The notes under the pieces were generated by a model. It ran no database searches. It saw nothing but the letters and a program-made list of their open reading frames with translations, and was not told where the DNA came from. 64,000 bases of DNA from an uncultured Collinsella sp. (lineage in GTDB: Bacteria > Actinomycetota > Coriobacteriia > Coriobacteriales > Coriobacteriaceae): NCBI GenBank assembly GCA_902492935.1, contig CABUNJ010000004.1, positions 42,361 to 106,360 of the forward strand. Reading direction: 5' to 3'. The first letter of the stretch is position 1, and every line of letters begins with the position of its first letter. Position numbers and translations under genes: made by a program. This document shows positions 20,728-29,470 of this stretch, piece by piece.

Positions 20728-22913
20728 GCGAAAGTATCTATACGCTGCGCGTTTCGAGGGCTGCGGCAGGAGCGTATCCAACGATTTCCGATGCCTTGGC
20801 GGCAGCCGATCAGCTCTATCCGGATGCCGAGCAACCGGTGATGATTCACGTCGATCCGGACGAGTATCGCGAGCGGGTCGAGATTCATCGCTCGCATGTG
20901 ACGATTGAGGGAGAGACGGCTGACAGCGTGCGTATCGTTGGCGGCCTTGCGGCGCAGATGCCCTCGGAGGACGGCAGCGGCCAGGACGGAAAGCTCGGCA
21001 CCTTCCGCACGTATACGGTGCTGGTCGATGCCGATGACGTGACGCTTGCAAACCTCACGATCGAAAACGGTGCGGGCGATGGGCGCGAGGTCGGTCAGGC
21101 GATTGCCCTGTATGCCGATGGCGACCGTCTGGTTGTCGATGCCTGCTGCATTAAGGGACACCAAGACACGCTGTTTTTGGGTCCGCTGCCGCCGCATGAG
21201 GCCAAACCGGGCGGGTTTATAGGACCCAAACAGTATGCGCCGCGCCGGGTGGGGCGCCAGTATTTTCGACGTTGCCGGATCGAGGGCGATGTCGACTTTA
21301 TCTTTGGCGGCGCGCGTGCCTACTTTGAGGGATGCGAGATTCGCTCGCTCAACCGCAATATGGACGTGAACGGCTACGTGACGGCTGCGTCGACGCCCGA
21401 AGGCGAGCCATATGGCTTCGTGTTCCACGGCTGCTCGTTTACAGCCGCGCAAGATGTGGCACCGGATTCGGTCTATTTGGGTCGTCCTTGGCGTGAGTGG
21501 GCCCAGACCGTGCTGATCGATTGTTGGCTAGGGCGACATATCAAGCGCGAAGGCTGGTGGGATTGGAATAAACCGGCGGCGCACAACTGCGCGCAGTATG
21601 CTGGCGCGATCCTGTATGGGCCGGCGGGCGATACTACCGGCTGGGTGCCGTGGGCGAATAAACTCGATGTGATGGCTGCCGCCGGGTACGCCCGCGAACA
21701 GGTGCTTGCCGGTGCGGATGGCTGGGATCCCGAGGGAGGCACCGGTGATGCGGTTGAGACGGCTGGGCTATCTGCCAATGGTCGCACCGTGCACATCGAG
21801 ACGTACTGCGAAGACGAGCCTGCGCTGCGTGCCCGGCTGAAGCGCGAGGGGCGCTCTGCCGCATTTGCGGGCCAGACTCCTGCAGATTTTGAGGCATGGA
21901 AGATTGCGACCAGGACTCGCCTGCGCGATGTTTTGGGCCTTTCGCTTATGGACCGTGCCCCGATTGAGATTCGTGAACTCAGCCGTGTGCAGATTGCCGG
22001 CGGCATCGTGCGCACCCATGCGATGTTGCAGGTCGAGCGTGATGTTTGGATGCCGTTCTACCTGCTCGAGCCGCAGTCGCCTAAGCTCGATGCGCGCGGC
22101 CGCAAGTGTTGCTATATCTGCCCGCATGGCCATCAGGGAGCAGGCGCCGCAAGTGTTGCGGGCGTGACGGGCGTGCCGGCGGTCGACGATGCTGTGCGTA
22201 AGTTCAATTACGACTACGGTCTACGTTTGGCGCGTATGGGTTACGTGACCGTCTGCCCCGACGCACGCGGTTGGGGATACCGTCGTGACTGGAAGGGTCA
22301 GGGCGATGACGAGAACAGCTTTCTGCGCGGCACGTGCCTAAACCAGGCGCGCATGGCCGAGCCGCTGGGACTTACGGTCGCGGGTCTCAACGTCTGGGAC
22401 AACATGCGCTTGATCGATTACCTAGAGGCGCGCGGCGACATTGCCATGGACGACCTGGGCTGTTTTGGCTTTTCGGGCGGCGGATACATGACGCTGTATC
22501 TGGCGGCGCTCGACCCACGCGTATGCAAGACGTTTGTTTCGGGCTACCTGTACGGTGTCGATGATTCGCTGCTGCACCTCAACGGCAATTGCAGCTGCAA
22601 CTACACACCCGGACTTTGGCGCTTGCTCGACATGGGCGATATTGCCTCGCTCATCGCGCCGCGCCCGTTGTTAGTGCAGAGCTGCGAAGAAGATCATCTG
22701 AACGGTTCGCGCGGGCTGAAAAATGTTGACGAGCAGCTCGAGATCGTGCGCGATGCCTACAAGTTGCTGGGTCGCAGAGATGGTCTGCGGCACGAAGTGT
22801 GTCCGGGTGAACACCATCTGGGCGTGGCGCATCTTGCCGAGGATATCGAATGGCTCGATTCGCACGTTGCGGAATGCGCCCCCGTGCATAGCCCCTCGGC
22901 ATGCTGCGAATAA
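20724..22913 (+). CDS. Fusion of CE8 pectin methylesterase and alpha/beta-hydrolase esterase
   Basis: A 729-residue two-domain protein. Residues 1 to about 335 are a CE8 pectin methylesterase beta-helix: GHQDTLFLG (Asp148), GDVDFIFGGA (Asp191) and LGRPW (252-256) are the family motifs. Residues from about 355 to 720 form an alpha/beta hydrolase with PHGHQGAG, DARGWGYRRDW, the nucleophile Ser584 in GFSGGGYMTLYL, then QSCEEDHLNGS and PGEHHLG for acid and base. The second half resembles dienelactone-hydrolase-like or acetyl-xylan esterase-like enzymes of pectin loci. There is no signal peptide. It is coupled to the upstream esterase by an ATGA overlap. One polypeptide would thus remove methyl and probably another ester from imported oligogalacturonide. 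Confidence 0.88.
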   Translation: MSESIYTLRVSRAAAGAYPTISDALAAADQLYPDAEQPVMIHVDPDEYRERVEIHRSHVTIEGETADSVRIVGGLAAQMPSEDGSGQDGKLGTFRTYTVLVDADDVTLANLTIENGAGDGREVGQAIALYADGDRLVVDACCIKGHQDTLFLGPLPPHEAKPGGFIGPKQYAPRRVGRQYFRRCRIEGDVDFIFGGARAYFEGCEIRSLNRNMDVNGYVTAASTPEGEPYGFVFHGCSFTAAQDVAPDSVYLGRPWREWAQTVLIDCWLGRHIKREGWWDWNKPAAHNCAQYAGAILYGPAGDTTGWVPWANKLDVMAAAGYAREQVLAGADGWDPEGGTGDAVETAGLSANGRTVHIETYCEDEPALRARLKREGRSAAFAGQTPADFEAWKIATRTRLRDVLGLSLMDRAPIEIRELSRVQIAGGIVRTHAMLQVERDVWMPFYLLEPQSPKLDARGRKCCYICPHGHQGAGAASVAGVTGVPAVDDAVRKFNYDYGLRLARMGYVTVCPDARGWGYRRDWKGQGDDENSFLRGTCLNQARMAEPLGLTVAGLNVWDNMRLIDYLEARGDIAMDDLGCFGFSGGGYMTLYLAALDPRVCKTFVSGYLYGVDDSLLHLNGNCSCNYTPGLWRLLDMGDIASLIAPRPLLVQSCEEDHLNGSRGLKNVDEQLEIVRDAYKLLGRRDGLRHEVCPGEHHLGVAHLAEDIEWLDSHVAECAPVHSPSACCE

Positions 22914-22960
22914 ACGGTACGTTCCTGTATGACCGCCGATGGGCGGATGAGGAGAAGATT

Positions 22961-23629
22961 ATGGAAACGAAGAGCTTGAGTGAATCGACCATTTGCTGCT
23001 TTGGCGACTCAACGACCTGGGGCGACAACGGCTGCGGTGGGGGAGGCAACGACATCTCGTGGACCTCGCATTTGGGCGCGTTGCTGGGAGGTGCGGTCAT
23101 CGAGAACTTTGGCATCAAGGGTTCGCGTATCGCCATCAAGGCCGACCGCAGCGATTCGTTTGTCGAGCGCCTGGACGGCATCGACAATGCGGCTGATATT
23201 TACATCGTCTTTGGCGGCGTCAACGACTTTAGCCGCAACGTGCCGCTTGGCGAGTTGGGTTGTACCGATGTGCACGAGTTCTATGGTGCACTCGATTACC
23301 TGATCCGCACCATCACGGCGCGTTCGCCCCAGGCAAAGCTTGTGTTTATGACGCCGTGCAAGACGAGCGGTAAGCACGAGAAGGATATCCCGGCAAGCGA
23401 TGAGCTCAATCACCTGGGGTTGACGCAGGTCGCCTACGTAAAGGCGATGCTCGAGGTCTGTGACCGCTACTCCGTTCCGGTGATTGACCTGTATGCGCAA
23501 AGTGGCATCAGCCCGTTTTTGCCAGAGCACCGCGAGCTCTATATGCCGGACGGTCTGCATTACAGTCCTGCCGGCTATGAGCGCCTGGCGCATCGCATCG
23601 CCGCGGGTCTCACCGCCGTTTGCCGCTAA
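22961..23629 (+). CDS. SGNH/GDSL-family esterase
   Basis: A 222-residue SGNH hydrolase. Block I is CFGDSTTWGD with nucleophile Ser17, block III is GGVNDF (Asn88), and block V is DGLHYS (Asp197, His200), so the catalytic set is complete. Enzymes of this type in pectin loci often deacetylate rhamnogalacturonan or other sugars. It lacks a signal peptide and so acts inside the cell. GAGGAGA supports the ATG at 22961; it lies 47 nt after the CE8 fusion on the same strand. It makes a third esterase in a row. The exact ester removed is not visible. Confidence 0.82.
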   Translation: METKSLSESTICCFGDSTTWGDNGCGGGGNDISWTSHLGALLGGAVIENFGIKGSRIAIKADRSDSFVERLDGIDNAADIYIVFGGVNDFSRNVPLGELGCTDVHEFYGALDYLIRTITARSPQAKLVFMTPCKTSGKHEKDIPASDELNHLGLTQVAYVKAMLEVCDRYSVPVIDLYAQSGISPFLPEHRELYMPDGLHYSPAGYERLAHRIAAGLTAVCR

Positions 23630-23655
23630 AAGTCTGCCGTTTGCGGGGAATATAG

Positions 23656-23710
23656 GGTTAACGTTCACCCTATATTCCCCGTTCGCGTTACACTAGGGGT
23701 AACGTTCACC
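23656..23710 (+). promoter_or_regulatory. GH105 promoter with two variant AACGTTCACC operators
   Basis: GGTTAACGTTCACC (23656-23669) and GGGTAACGTTCACC (23697-23710) differ from the GGTGAACGTTCACC palindrome at one and two positions in the left half. TTCACC at 23664-23669 again could serve as -35 with a TTACAC-like -10 between the sites. Spacing matches the uxaC layout. Confidence 0.65.
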
Positions 23711-23736
23711 TATCGTTTATGTCAGAGGGGACAGCA

Positions 23737-24975
23737 ATGGGTTGCAATCAAATCCTGGACCGTTATATCGAGCAGTTGATCGAAACCTCTACGCCGCAGG
23801 CGCCGGCTTGGAATATCGAAAAGATTCGCGCCGGCAAGGAGAACACCTGGAACTATATCGACGGCTGCATGATCAAGGCGCTCATCGAGCTGTACGAGAT
23901 CACGGGTGAGCAGCGCTACCTGACCTTTGCCGATGACTACATCGATTTCTTTGTCCAGGACGACGGTACCATCAAGCATTACAACCCGCAGGAGTACAAC
24001 CTCGATAACGTCAATGCGGGCAAGACCCTCTACAAGCTCTATGACCTGGTGGGCAAGCCCAAGTACCGTGCCGCCATGGACACCATCTACCGCCAGCTCG
24101 AGACCCAGCCGCGCACCAAAGAGGGCGTGTTTTGGCACAAGGCCGTCTATCCCAACCAGATTTGGCTCGACGGCATGTACATGGCACAGCCGTTCTACAT
24201 GCAGTACGAGCTGAGCTTCCACAACCGTCGTGCCTGCTCGGACAGCTTCCATATGTTCCAGGTCGTGCATGACCTGATGCGCAACCCCCTCAACGGTCTG
24301 TACTATCACGCTTACGACGCGAGCCGCAAACAGTTCTGGTGCGACCCGGTCACCGGTCTTTCGGCTAACTTCTGGCTGCGCGCCGAGGGCTGGTTTGCCA
24401 TGGCGCTCATCGACACCTGGGAGCTTATGCCGCCTTCGATGTCGGCCGAGAAGGACGAGATCCGCAAGATGTTCCACGATCTGATCGACGCCATGCTGCC
24501 GTATCAGGACGAGAAGACCGGCATGTGGCACCAGGTCATCAACCTGCCCAATATCGCCCCCAACTACCTGGAGGAGTCGGGCAGCGCCATCTTTGCCAAC
24601 GCCATCATGAAGGGCGTGCGTCTGGGCGTGCTGGGTGAGCGCTACTACCAGTACGGCCGTCGCGCCTTCGACGGCATCTGCGACACGTGCCTGTCCGAGC
24701 ATGATGGCCAGCTGGCGCTCGACAACATCTGCCTGGTTGCGGGCTTGGGAAACACCGCGCACCGCGAGGGCACGTTTGATTACTACATGAGCGAGCCCGT
24801 GGTCAAAAATGATGCAAAGGGCGTCGCGCCGCTGGTGCTTGCCTATATCGAGACCATGCATCACGACAAGCTGGCCGGTAAGCGCGATCCGCTCGCCCCC
24901 TCGGGCGTGTGCTCCATCGAGGACCCGTTTGGCGGATACACCCCGGGCATCAACGCTCATAAGGGATGTGAATAA
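23737..24975 (+). CDS. GH105 unsaturated rhamnogalacturonyl/galacturonyl hydrolase
   Basis: A 412-residue (alpha/alpha)6-barrel enzyme of GH105 that removes the unsaturated uronic acid left at the non-reducing end of pectin fragments by lyases. The catalytic Asp is Asp145 in WLDGMYMAQPFY, close to Asp143 of YteR. Other family stretches are GKENTWNYIDGCM, RAEGWFAMALIDTWE and WHQVINLPN. No signal peptide. The ATG at 23737 is preferred to one at 23719 because AGAGGGG lies just before it. Its product becomes 4-deoxy-5-keto-uronate, which the DhuI and KduD-like enzymes at 29.5-31.1 kb can process. The presence of this enzyme without any lyase suggests use of fragments made by others. Confidence 0.92.
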   Translation: MGCNQILDRYIEQLIETSTPQAPAWNIEKIRAGKENTWNYIDGCMIKALIELYEITGEQRYLTFADDYIDFFVQDDGTIKHYNPQEYNLDNVNAGKTLYKLYDLVGKPKYRAAMDTIYRQLETQPRTKEGVFWHKAVYPNQIWLDGMYMAQPFYMQYELSFHNRRACSDSFHMFQVVHDLMRNPLNGLYYHAYDASRKQFWCDPVTGLSANFWLRAEGWFAMALIDTWELMPPSMSAEKDEIRKMFHDLIDAMLPYQDEKTGMWHQVINLPNIAPNYLEESGSAIFANAIMKGVRLGVLGERYYQYGRRAFDGICDTCLSEHDGQLALDNICLVAGLGNTAHREGTFDYYMSEPVVKNDAKGVAPLVLAYIETMHHDKLAGKRDPLAPSGVCSIEDPFGGYTPGINAHKGCE

Positions 24976-24976
24976 C

Positions 24977-25882
24977 GTGGGGGCTATTACTCCGGGCGTA
25001 CGTTTGCACGACCTTCCGCAGGGGACCGTCGAGGAACGCATTCGCATGGCGGGAGAGCTGGGCTTTTCGTGCATTCAGCTGCCGAGCAAGGTGCTCTACG
25101 CATCGATGGGGATCGATCGAGGCGGCCTGACCCGCGAGCTTGCCGACCATTTGCGTGCCGTGCTCGACGAGGCGGGCGTTTCGGTCGCCGTGCTCGGCTG
25201 CTATAAGAATTTGGCGACGCCCGATCGCCAACAGCTCATGGATAACTTTGCCGAGTACGAGGCGTGCCTGAACTTTGCCCAGATGCTCGGCGGCTGCCCG
25301 GTGGGTACCGAGACCGGTCGCCCCAATGCGCAGAACCGCGTTGCTGACGACCGCATGACCGATGAGGCACTCGATGCGTTTGCAGACGGGCTTGCACACG
25401 TCTGCGATCGGGCCGAGGCCGTGGGTGGGCAAATTTTGATCGAGCCCGGTTGGAACGAGACGGTCAACACGCCAGATCGCTGCCGTGAGGTGCTGGAGCG
25501 CGTCTCGAGCCCGTCGCTCGGCGTGATCTATGACCCAGTGTCGCTGCTGCACCCCAGCGTCGTTGACGAAGCGCAGGAAATCACCGCGCGCATGCTCTAC
25601 TTATGCGGCAGTAAGATCCGCGTGCTGCACGCCAAGGATTTTGAGGTCGTTGATAACGAGGACGAAGCCGGTTGGTGCGACGGTACGGGTTCACGCCTGG
25701 TGTGTCATGGCGTGGGCGAGACGGGCCGCTATGACTTTGAGCCCGTAGTGGCCTGGGCGGCTGCCGCCTGCCCTCGGATTCCCTGCGTGGTCGAGAACAG
25801 TGTGCCGGCGACGGCGGCTGACTGCCTGGCGACACTCGAGCACATGTCCGCTCGCTGCGGGGCTTCGCATCGCGAGTTATAG
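24977..25882 (+). CDS. TIM-barrel sugar-phosphate isomerase/epimerase-like protein
   Basis: A 301-residue AP-endonuclease-2 (xylose isomerase-like) TIM-barrel protein. Cues are GVRLHDLP, MAGELGFSCIQLPS, GVSVAVLGCYKN, ILIEPGWNETVNTPDRC, LGVIYDPVSLLHP, VLHAKDFEV and VCHGVGETGRYDFEPVV, typical metal-binding barrel strands. It has a GTG start at 24977, one base after the GH105 stop, with AAGGGA upstream, so it is in the GH105 operon. The family includes epimerases and dehydratases. Its substrate is unknown; position suggests a sugar or uronate derived from rhamnogalacturonan side chains, or epimerisation of the GH105 product. Confidence 0.75.
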   Translation: MGAITPGVRLHDLPQGTVEERIRMAGELGFSCIQLPSKVLYASMGIDRGGLTRELADHLRAVLDEAGVSVAVLGCYKNLATPDRQQLMDNFAEYEACLNFAQMLGGCPVGTETGRPNAQNRVADDRMTDEALDAFADGLAHVCDRAEAVGGQILIEPGWNETVNTPDRCREVLERVSSPSLGVIYDPVSLLHPSVVDEAQEITARMLYLCGSKIRVLHAKDFEVVDNEDEAGWCDGTGSRLVCHGVGETGRYDFEPVVAWAAAACPRIPCVVENSVPATAADCLATLEHMSARCGASHREL

Positions 25883-25922
25883 CATTGGCTTTTGCTGTGT
25901 CGGCAGATTGAGATTACCTGTA

Positions 25923-25959
25923 TGGGGGCGGCGGTGAAGGGTCTTTATCGTCGCCCCCA
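25923..25959 (+). other. Hairpin between the TIM-barrel gene and the oxidoreductase
   Basis: TGGGGGCG pairs with CGCCCCCA over a 21-nt loop, just before the ribosome site of the next gene. No T-run follows, so it is more likely a processing or attenuation hairpin than a terminator. Confidence 0.45.
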
Positions 25960-25986
25960 TTGGATTGCATTAAAAAGGGGAGTTGC

Positions 25987-27204
25987 GTGGCTATCCACAT
26001 TGTCGAAGAGGCGAATCGTTGCCTAGGTTGTAAAAGGGCGTTCTGTCAGATTAAGGGCTGCCCGGTTCAGACGCCTATTCCGCAGGTCATCGACCTGTTC
26101 AAACAGCGCCGTCTAGAAGAGGCGGGCGAGCTGCTGTTCCAGAACAATCCCATGAGCGCGGTCTGCTCCGTGGTGTGCAACCATTCGGGCCAGTGCGAGG
26201 GTGCTTGCATCCAGGGCCGCAAGGGCACACCCGTGCATTTCTCGAGCATCGAGAACTATATCTCGACAGCGTATTTGGACCGTAAGGAGTGGAAGCCCGC
26301 GCCGTCGTGCGGCAAACAGGTCGCCGTGGTCGGTTCCGGTCCTGCCGGTATCACCGTGGCCATTAAGATGGCCCAGCTGGGCTGTGCCGTCACGGTATTT
26401 GAGCAGCGCCCCGAGATCGGTGGTGTGCTGGAGTACGGTATCCCTGAGTTCCGCCTGCCCCGTGCGCTCGTGCAAAAGTATCGTCACGTGATGTGCTCGC
26501 TCGGCGTGCGCGTTCGTCCGTCGACCACCATCGGCGGTGCGCTCCACATCGACGACCTGCTGCGCGACGGCTACGATGCGGTCTTTGTTGGCACCGGTAC
26601 CTGGCGAGCTCGCAAACTGGGTATTCCCGGCGAGTCGCGCGGCAACGTGCTGTTTGGTATCGATTACCTGGTCGATCCTTCGAGCGTGGCGATCGGACAG
26701 AATGTGGCGGTTATCGGCGCCGGCAATGTGGCCATGGATGTTGCCCGCACGGCGCTGCGCTCGGGCGCTCGCAAGGTCACCGTGTATGCCCGCTCGCGCC
26801 ATATCTCGGCCATCGACGACGAGGTCGAGCTGACCGAGCTCGATGGTGCCGAAATCGTGTGCGGCAAGGCGATCTGTGCCATCGACGATAACGGTCCGGT
26901 GTTCGAGACGGCTATCTTCGACGAGGAGAATAACGTGGTGGGTTACGAGGAAGAGCTCGACCATGCGTCTGCCGACACGGTTGTGATTGCGGCTTCGCAG
27001 GTGCCCAAAGACAAGCTTGTGCTTACGACGGGTGGTCTGGAGACCGACCATCGCGGCCTTCTTTCGGTCGACGAGCGCGGCATGACCACCGTGCCTGGCG
27101 TCTTTGCCGCCGGCGACGTGGTTAACGGCCCGCTGACGGTTGTTCACGCCGTAGCCGGCGCCAAGCTCGCCGTCGAAGGCATGACCAGCTACCTGGGTCT
27201 CTAA
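25987..27204 (+). CDS. NAD(P)-dependent FAD/Fe-S oxidoreductase, glutamate synthase beta-subunit-like
   Basis: A 405-residue protein of the GltD/PreT-like family: an N-terminal Fe-S domain with Cys12, Cys15, Cys20 and Cys25 and a second Cys cluster near CSVVCNHSGQCEGAC, an FAD-binding GSGPAGITVA motif, then a nucleotide-binding GAGNVAMDVART. The C-terminal ATG motif is TVPGVFAAGDVVNGPLTVV. Such subunits pass electrons from NAD(P)H to a partner flavoprotein. No gltA-type large subunit is present; the next gene is an Old Yellow Enzyme-type reductase, the likely partner. GTG at 25987 has AAGGGGAG upstream. A role in the pectin pathway is suggested only by location. Confidence 0.8.
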   Translation: MAIHIVEEANRCLGCKRAFCQIKGCPVQTPIPQVIDLFKQRRLEEAGELLFQNNPMSAVCSVVCNHSGQCEGACIQGRKGTPVHFSSIENYISTAYLDRKEWKPAPSCGKQVAVVGSGPAGITVAIKMAQLGCAVTVFEQRPEIGGVLEYGIPEFRLPRALVQKYRHVMCSLGVRVRPSTTIGGALHIDDLLRDGYDAVFVGTGTWRARKLGIPGESRGNVLFGIDYLVDPSSVAIGQNVAVIGAGNVAMDVARTALRSGARKVTVYARSRHISAIDDEVELTELDGAEIVCGKAICAIDDNGPVFETAIFDEENNVVGYEEELDHASADTVVIAASQVPKDKLVLTTGGLETDHRGLLSVDERGMTTVPGVFAAGDVVNGPLTVVHAVAGAKLAVEGMTSYLGL

Positions 27205-27220
27205 CCCATCCCACCCATCA

Positions 27221-27291
27221 GTTGCGGTGAAATACGGACTGTTTTGGCTGTCAAAAGCCTCGATTGCTCCGTATCTCACCGCAACTTTTTT
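27221..27291 (+). repeat. Palindromic hairpin repeat, GTTGCGGTGAAATA family (copy 1), acts as terminator
   Basis: An 18-bp stem starting GTTGCGGTGAAATA with one mismatch, loop of 29 nt, followed by TTTTTT. Related hairpins lie at 40015-40087 and 40866-40930. Confidence 0.8.
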
Positions 27292-27402
27292 GTGGGTCGA
27301 TACGTAGGCAGGGGAGTGCGTGCGGTCGGGTGTTGTGCAGTTGCTGGTACGATAGATACGTCAGCAACTGCCGCCGAGCGGCTCAAACGAAAGGAAGCCT
27401 GT

Positions 27403-29352
27403 ATGGAGTCCTCTGCCTACCCGATGCTCTTTAGCCCGATCAAGGTCGGTACAACCGAGGTCAAGAACCGCGTCTTTATGCCGCCGGTGTCCACGAACCT
27501 GGCCGATCATGGCTATGTGACCGACGACTTGGTCGATCATTACCGTGCCCGTGCCAAGGGCGGCGTTGGCCTCATCATTACCGAGGTCGTGACGGTCGAG
27601 CCCACCTATACCTATCTGCCGGGTGACATGTGCTGCTACGACGACACGTTTATCCCTGGCTGGGAAAAGCTCGCCGCGGCCGTCCACGAGTACGGCTGCA
27701 AGATCATGCCGCAGCTCTTCCACCCCGCCTACATGGCCTTTAACATTCCGGGCACGCCGCGCCTGATCGCTCCGTCCTTTGTGGGCCCGTCCTATGCCCG
27801 CGAGGCACCGCGCCCCATTACGGTCGATGAGATTCACGAGCTCACGCATCAGTTTGGCGACGCCGCTGTGCGTATGCAAAAGGCTGGCGTCGACGGTGTC
27901 GAGGTCCATGCGGCGCACGCCCACGGCATGCTCGGCGGTTTCTTGACCCCGCTCTATAACAAGCGTACCGATGAGTACGGCGGCTCGCTCGACGCCCGTA
28001 TGCGCTTTTTGCTCGAGGTCATCGCCGAGATTCGCGAGCGCTGCGGCAAGGACTTTATCATCGACGTCCGTATCTCGGGCGACGAGTACACCGATGGCGG
28101 CCTGACCCTCAACGACATGATCTACGTCTCACGTCGCCTGGAGAAGGCCGGCGTCGACATGATTCATGTGTCGGGCGGCACCACCATCAAGCGCGGCTCC
28201 GCGATTCCCGCCGCCGGTACGCAGCAGGCCTCGCACGCCGCCTGCTCGCGCGAGATCAAGAAGCACGTCAACATTCCTGTCGCCACGGTCGGACGTATTA
28301 ACGAGGCCTGGATCGCCGAGGAGCTGATCGAGGACGGCGCCGCCGACATCTGCATGATGGGCCGCGCCAATCTGTGCGATGCCGAGTTCTGCAATAAGGC
28401 CGCTGCCGGCAACGCCGACGACATCCGCCCCTGCATCGGCTGCCTGCGCTGCCTGAACGGCATTATGTTTGGCAAGCGCATCTCCTGCACCGTCAACCCG
28501 GACGTGGAGCGCGACGAGGCCGGCTACGAGCCTGCCGCCGAGGCCAAGAACGTACTGGTTGTGGGTGCCGGTCCCGCGGGCATGGAGGCAGCCTACATTG
28601 CCGCCAAGCGCGGCCACAACGTGGTGCTCGTGGATAAGCAGGACGAGCCGGGCGGCGAGATGCGCATCGCAGCCGTTCCGCCGGCAAAGCAGGAACTCAC
28701 CCGCGTGATCAAGTATCAGTATCGTCGCCTGGCCGAGGCCGGCGTGAAGTGCGTATTTGGCACCGAGCTTACTGCCGAGGACATTCAGCGTGACTACGCG
28801 GGCTACGAGGTTGTCCTGGCTTATGGCGCCGAGCCCATCGCTCCGGCCTTCATGCAGGGCTTTAAGCAGGTTATGACGGCTGACGACCTGCTGGGTGGCA
28901 AGGCTTTCCCGGGCAAGAAGATCGTCATCGTGGGCGGCGGCACCGTTGGCTGCGAGACGGCCGACTACTTGGCCCCGCTGGTCAATGATCTGTCGCCGGC
29001 CAATCGCGATGTCACCGTTATCGAGATGACCAAGACGCTCGCTGCCAACGAGGGCGGTGCCGGTCGCGCGGTGCTCATCACGCGCATGCTCTCCAAGGGC
29101 GTCCACGTGCTGACCGAGGCCAAGGTGACCGAGATTACCGAGGACGCTATCAGCTATGAGAAGGACGGCGAGGTCCACACCATCACCGGTGCCGATACGT
29201 TGGTGCTCGCTATGGGCTACCGTCCCAACACCAAGCTGGCCGACGACCTTGCTGCAGCCGGCGTTACCACCCACGTGTTGGGCGATGCCAACAAGTGCGG
29301 CAACATCCGCGACGCCATCGGCGACGGCTACAAGATTGCCTGCGAGCTCTAG
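27403..29352 (+). CDS. Old Yellow Enzyme-type NADH:flavin oxidoreductase (2,4-dienoyl-CoA reductase family)
   Basis: A 649-residue protein with the FadH/BaiCD/BaiH layout: an FMN TIM barrel (about 1-340, with FMPPVSTNLADHG and DGVEVHAAHAHGMLGGFLTP), a 4Fe-4S motif with Cys344, Cys347, Cys350 and Cys362, and FAD- and NAD-binding halves (VVGAGPAGMEAA and IVGGGTVGCETA). Such enzymes reduce activated double bonds of enoyl-CoAs, bile acid intermediates, flavonoids or aldehydes. The substrate here is unknown. It follows a GltD-like oxidoreductase by 198 nt, separated by a terminator hairpin. AAAGGAAG supports the ATG at 27403. It lies between GH105 and the DhuI/KduD genes, but a link to pectin is not shown. 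Confidence 0.85.
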   Translation: MESSAYPMLFSPIKVGTTEVKNRVFMPPVSTNLADHGYVTDDLVDHYRARAKGGVGLIITEVVTVEPTYTYLPGDMCCYDDTFIPGWEKLAAAVHEYGCKIMPQLFHPAYMAFNIPGTPRLIAPSFVGPSYAREAPRPITVDEIHELTHQFGDAAVRMQKAGVDGVEVHAAHAHGMLGGFLTPLYNKRTDEYGGSLDARMRFLLEVIAEIRERCGKDFIIDVRISGDEYTDGGLTLNDMIYVSRRLEKAGVDMIHVSGGTTIKRGSAIPAAGTQQASHAACSREIKKHVNIPVATVGRINEAWIAEELIEDGAADICMMGRANLCDAEFCNKAAAGNADDIRPCIGCLRCLNGIMFGKRISCTVNPDVERDEAGYEPAAEAKNVLVVGAGPAGMEAAYIAAKRGHNVVLVDKQDEPGGEMRIAAVPPAKQELTRVIKYQYRRLAEAGVKCVFGTELTAEDIQRDYAGYEVVLAYGAEPIAPAFMQGFKQVMTADDLLGGKAFPGKKIVIVGGGTVGCETADYLAPLVNDLSPANRDVTVIEMTKTLAANEGGAGRAVLITRMLSKGVHVLTEAKVTEITEDAISYEKDGEVHTITGADTLVLAMGYRPNTKLADDLAAAGVTTHVLGDANKCGNIRDAIGDGYKIACEL

Positions 29353-29407
29353 TTAATCCCTCGGTGCATGGGGCCTGTCCCCGCGGCGTCAGTCGGTAGA
29401 TAGCAAA

Positions 29408-29445
29408 AAGCGGCGGTCGTCCCGTACGTGGGACGACCGCCGCTT
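29408..29445 (-). terminator. Terminator of the dhuI-like gene
   Basis: A perfect 16-bp stem, AAGCGGCGGTCGTCCC paired over GTACGT. On the minus strand it is followed by a T-run (TTTTTGC), so it ends the dhuI-like transcript; it also separates two convergent genes. Confidence 0.9.
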
Positions 29446-29470
29446 GCGTTAGCTGCAATGAGTCGTGCGA

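Noticed and set aside
27221..27291. Palindromic repeats as a CRISPR array
   Set aside because: Copies are kilobases apart, self-complementary and without regular spacers; no cas gene is present.
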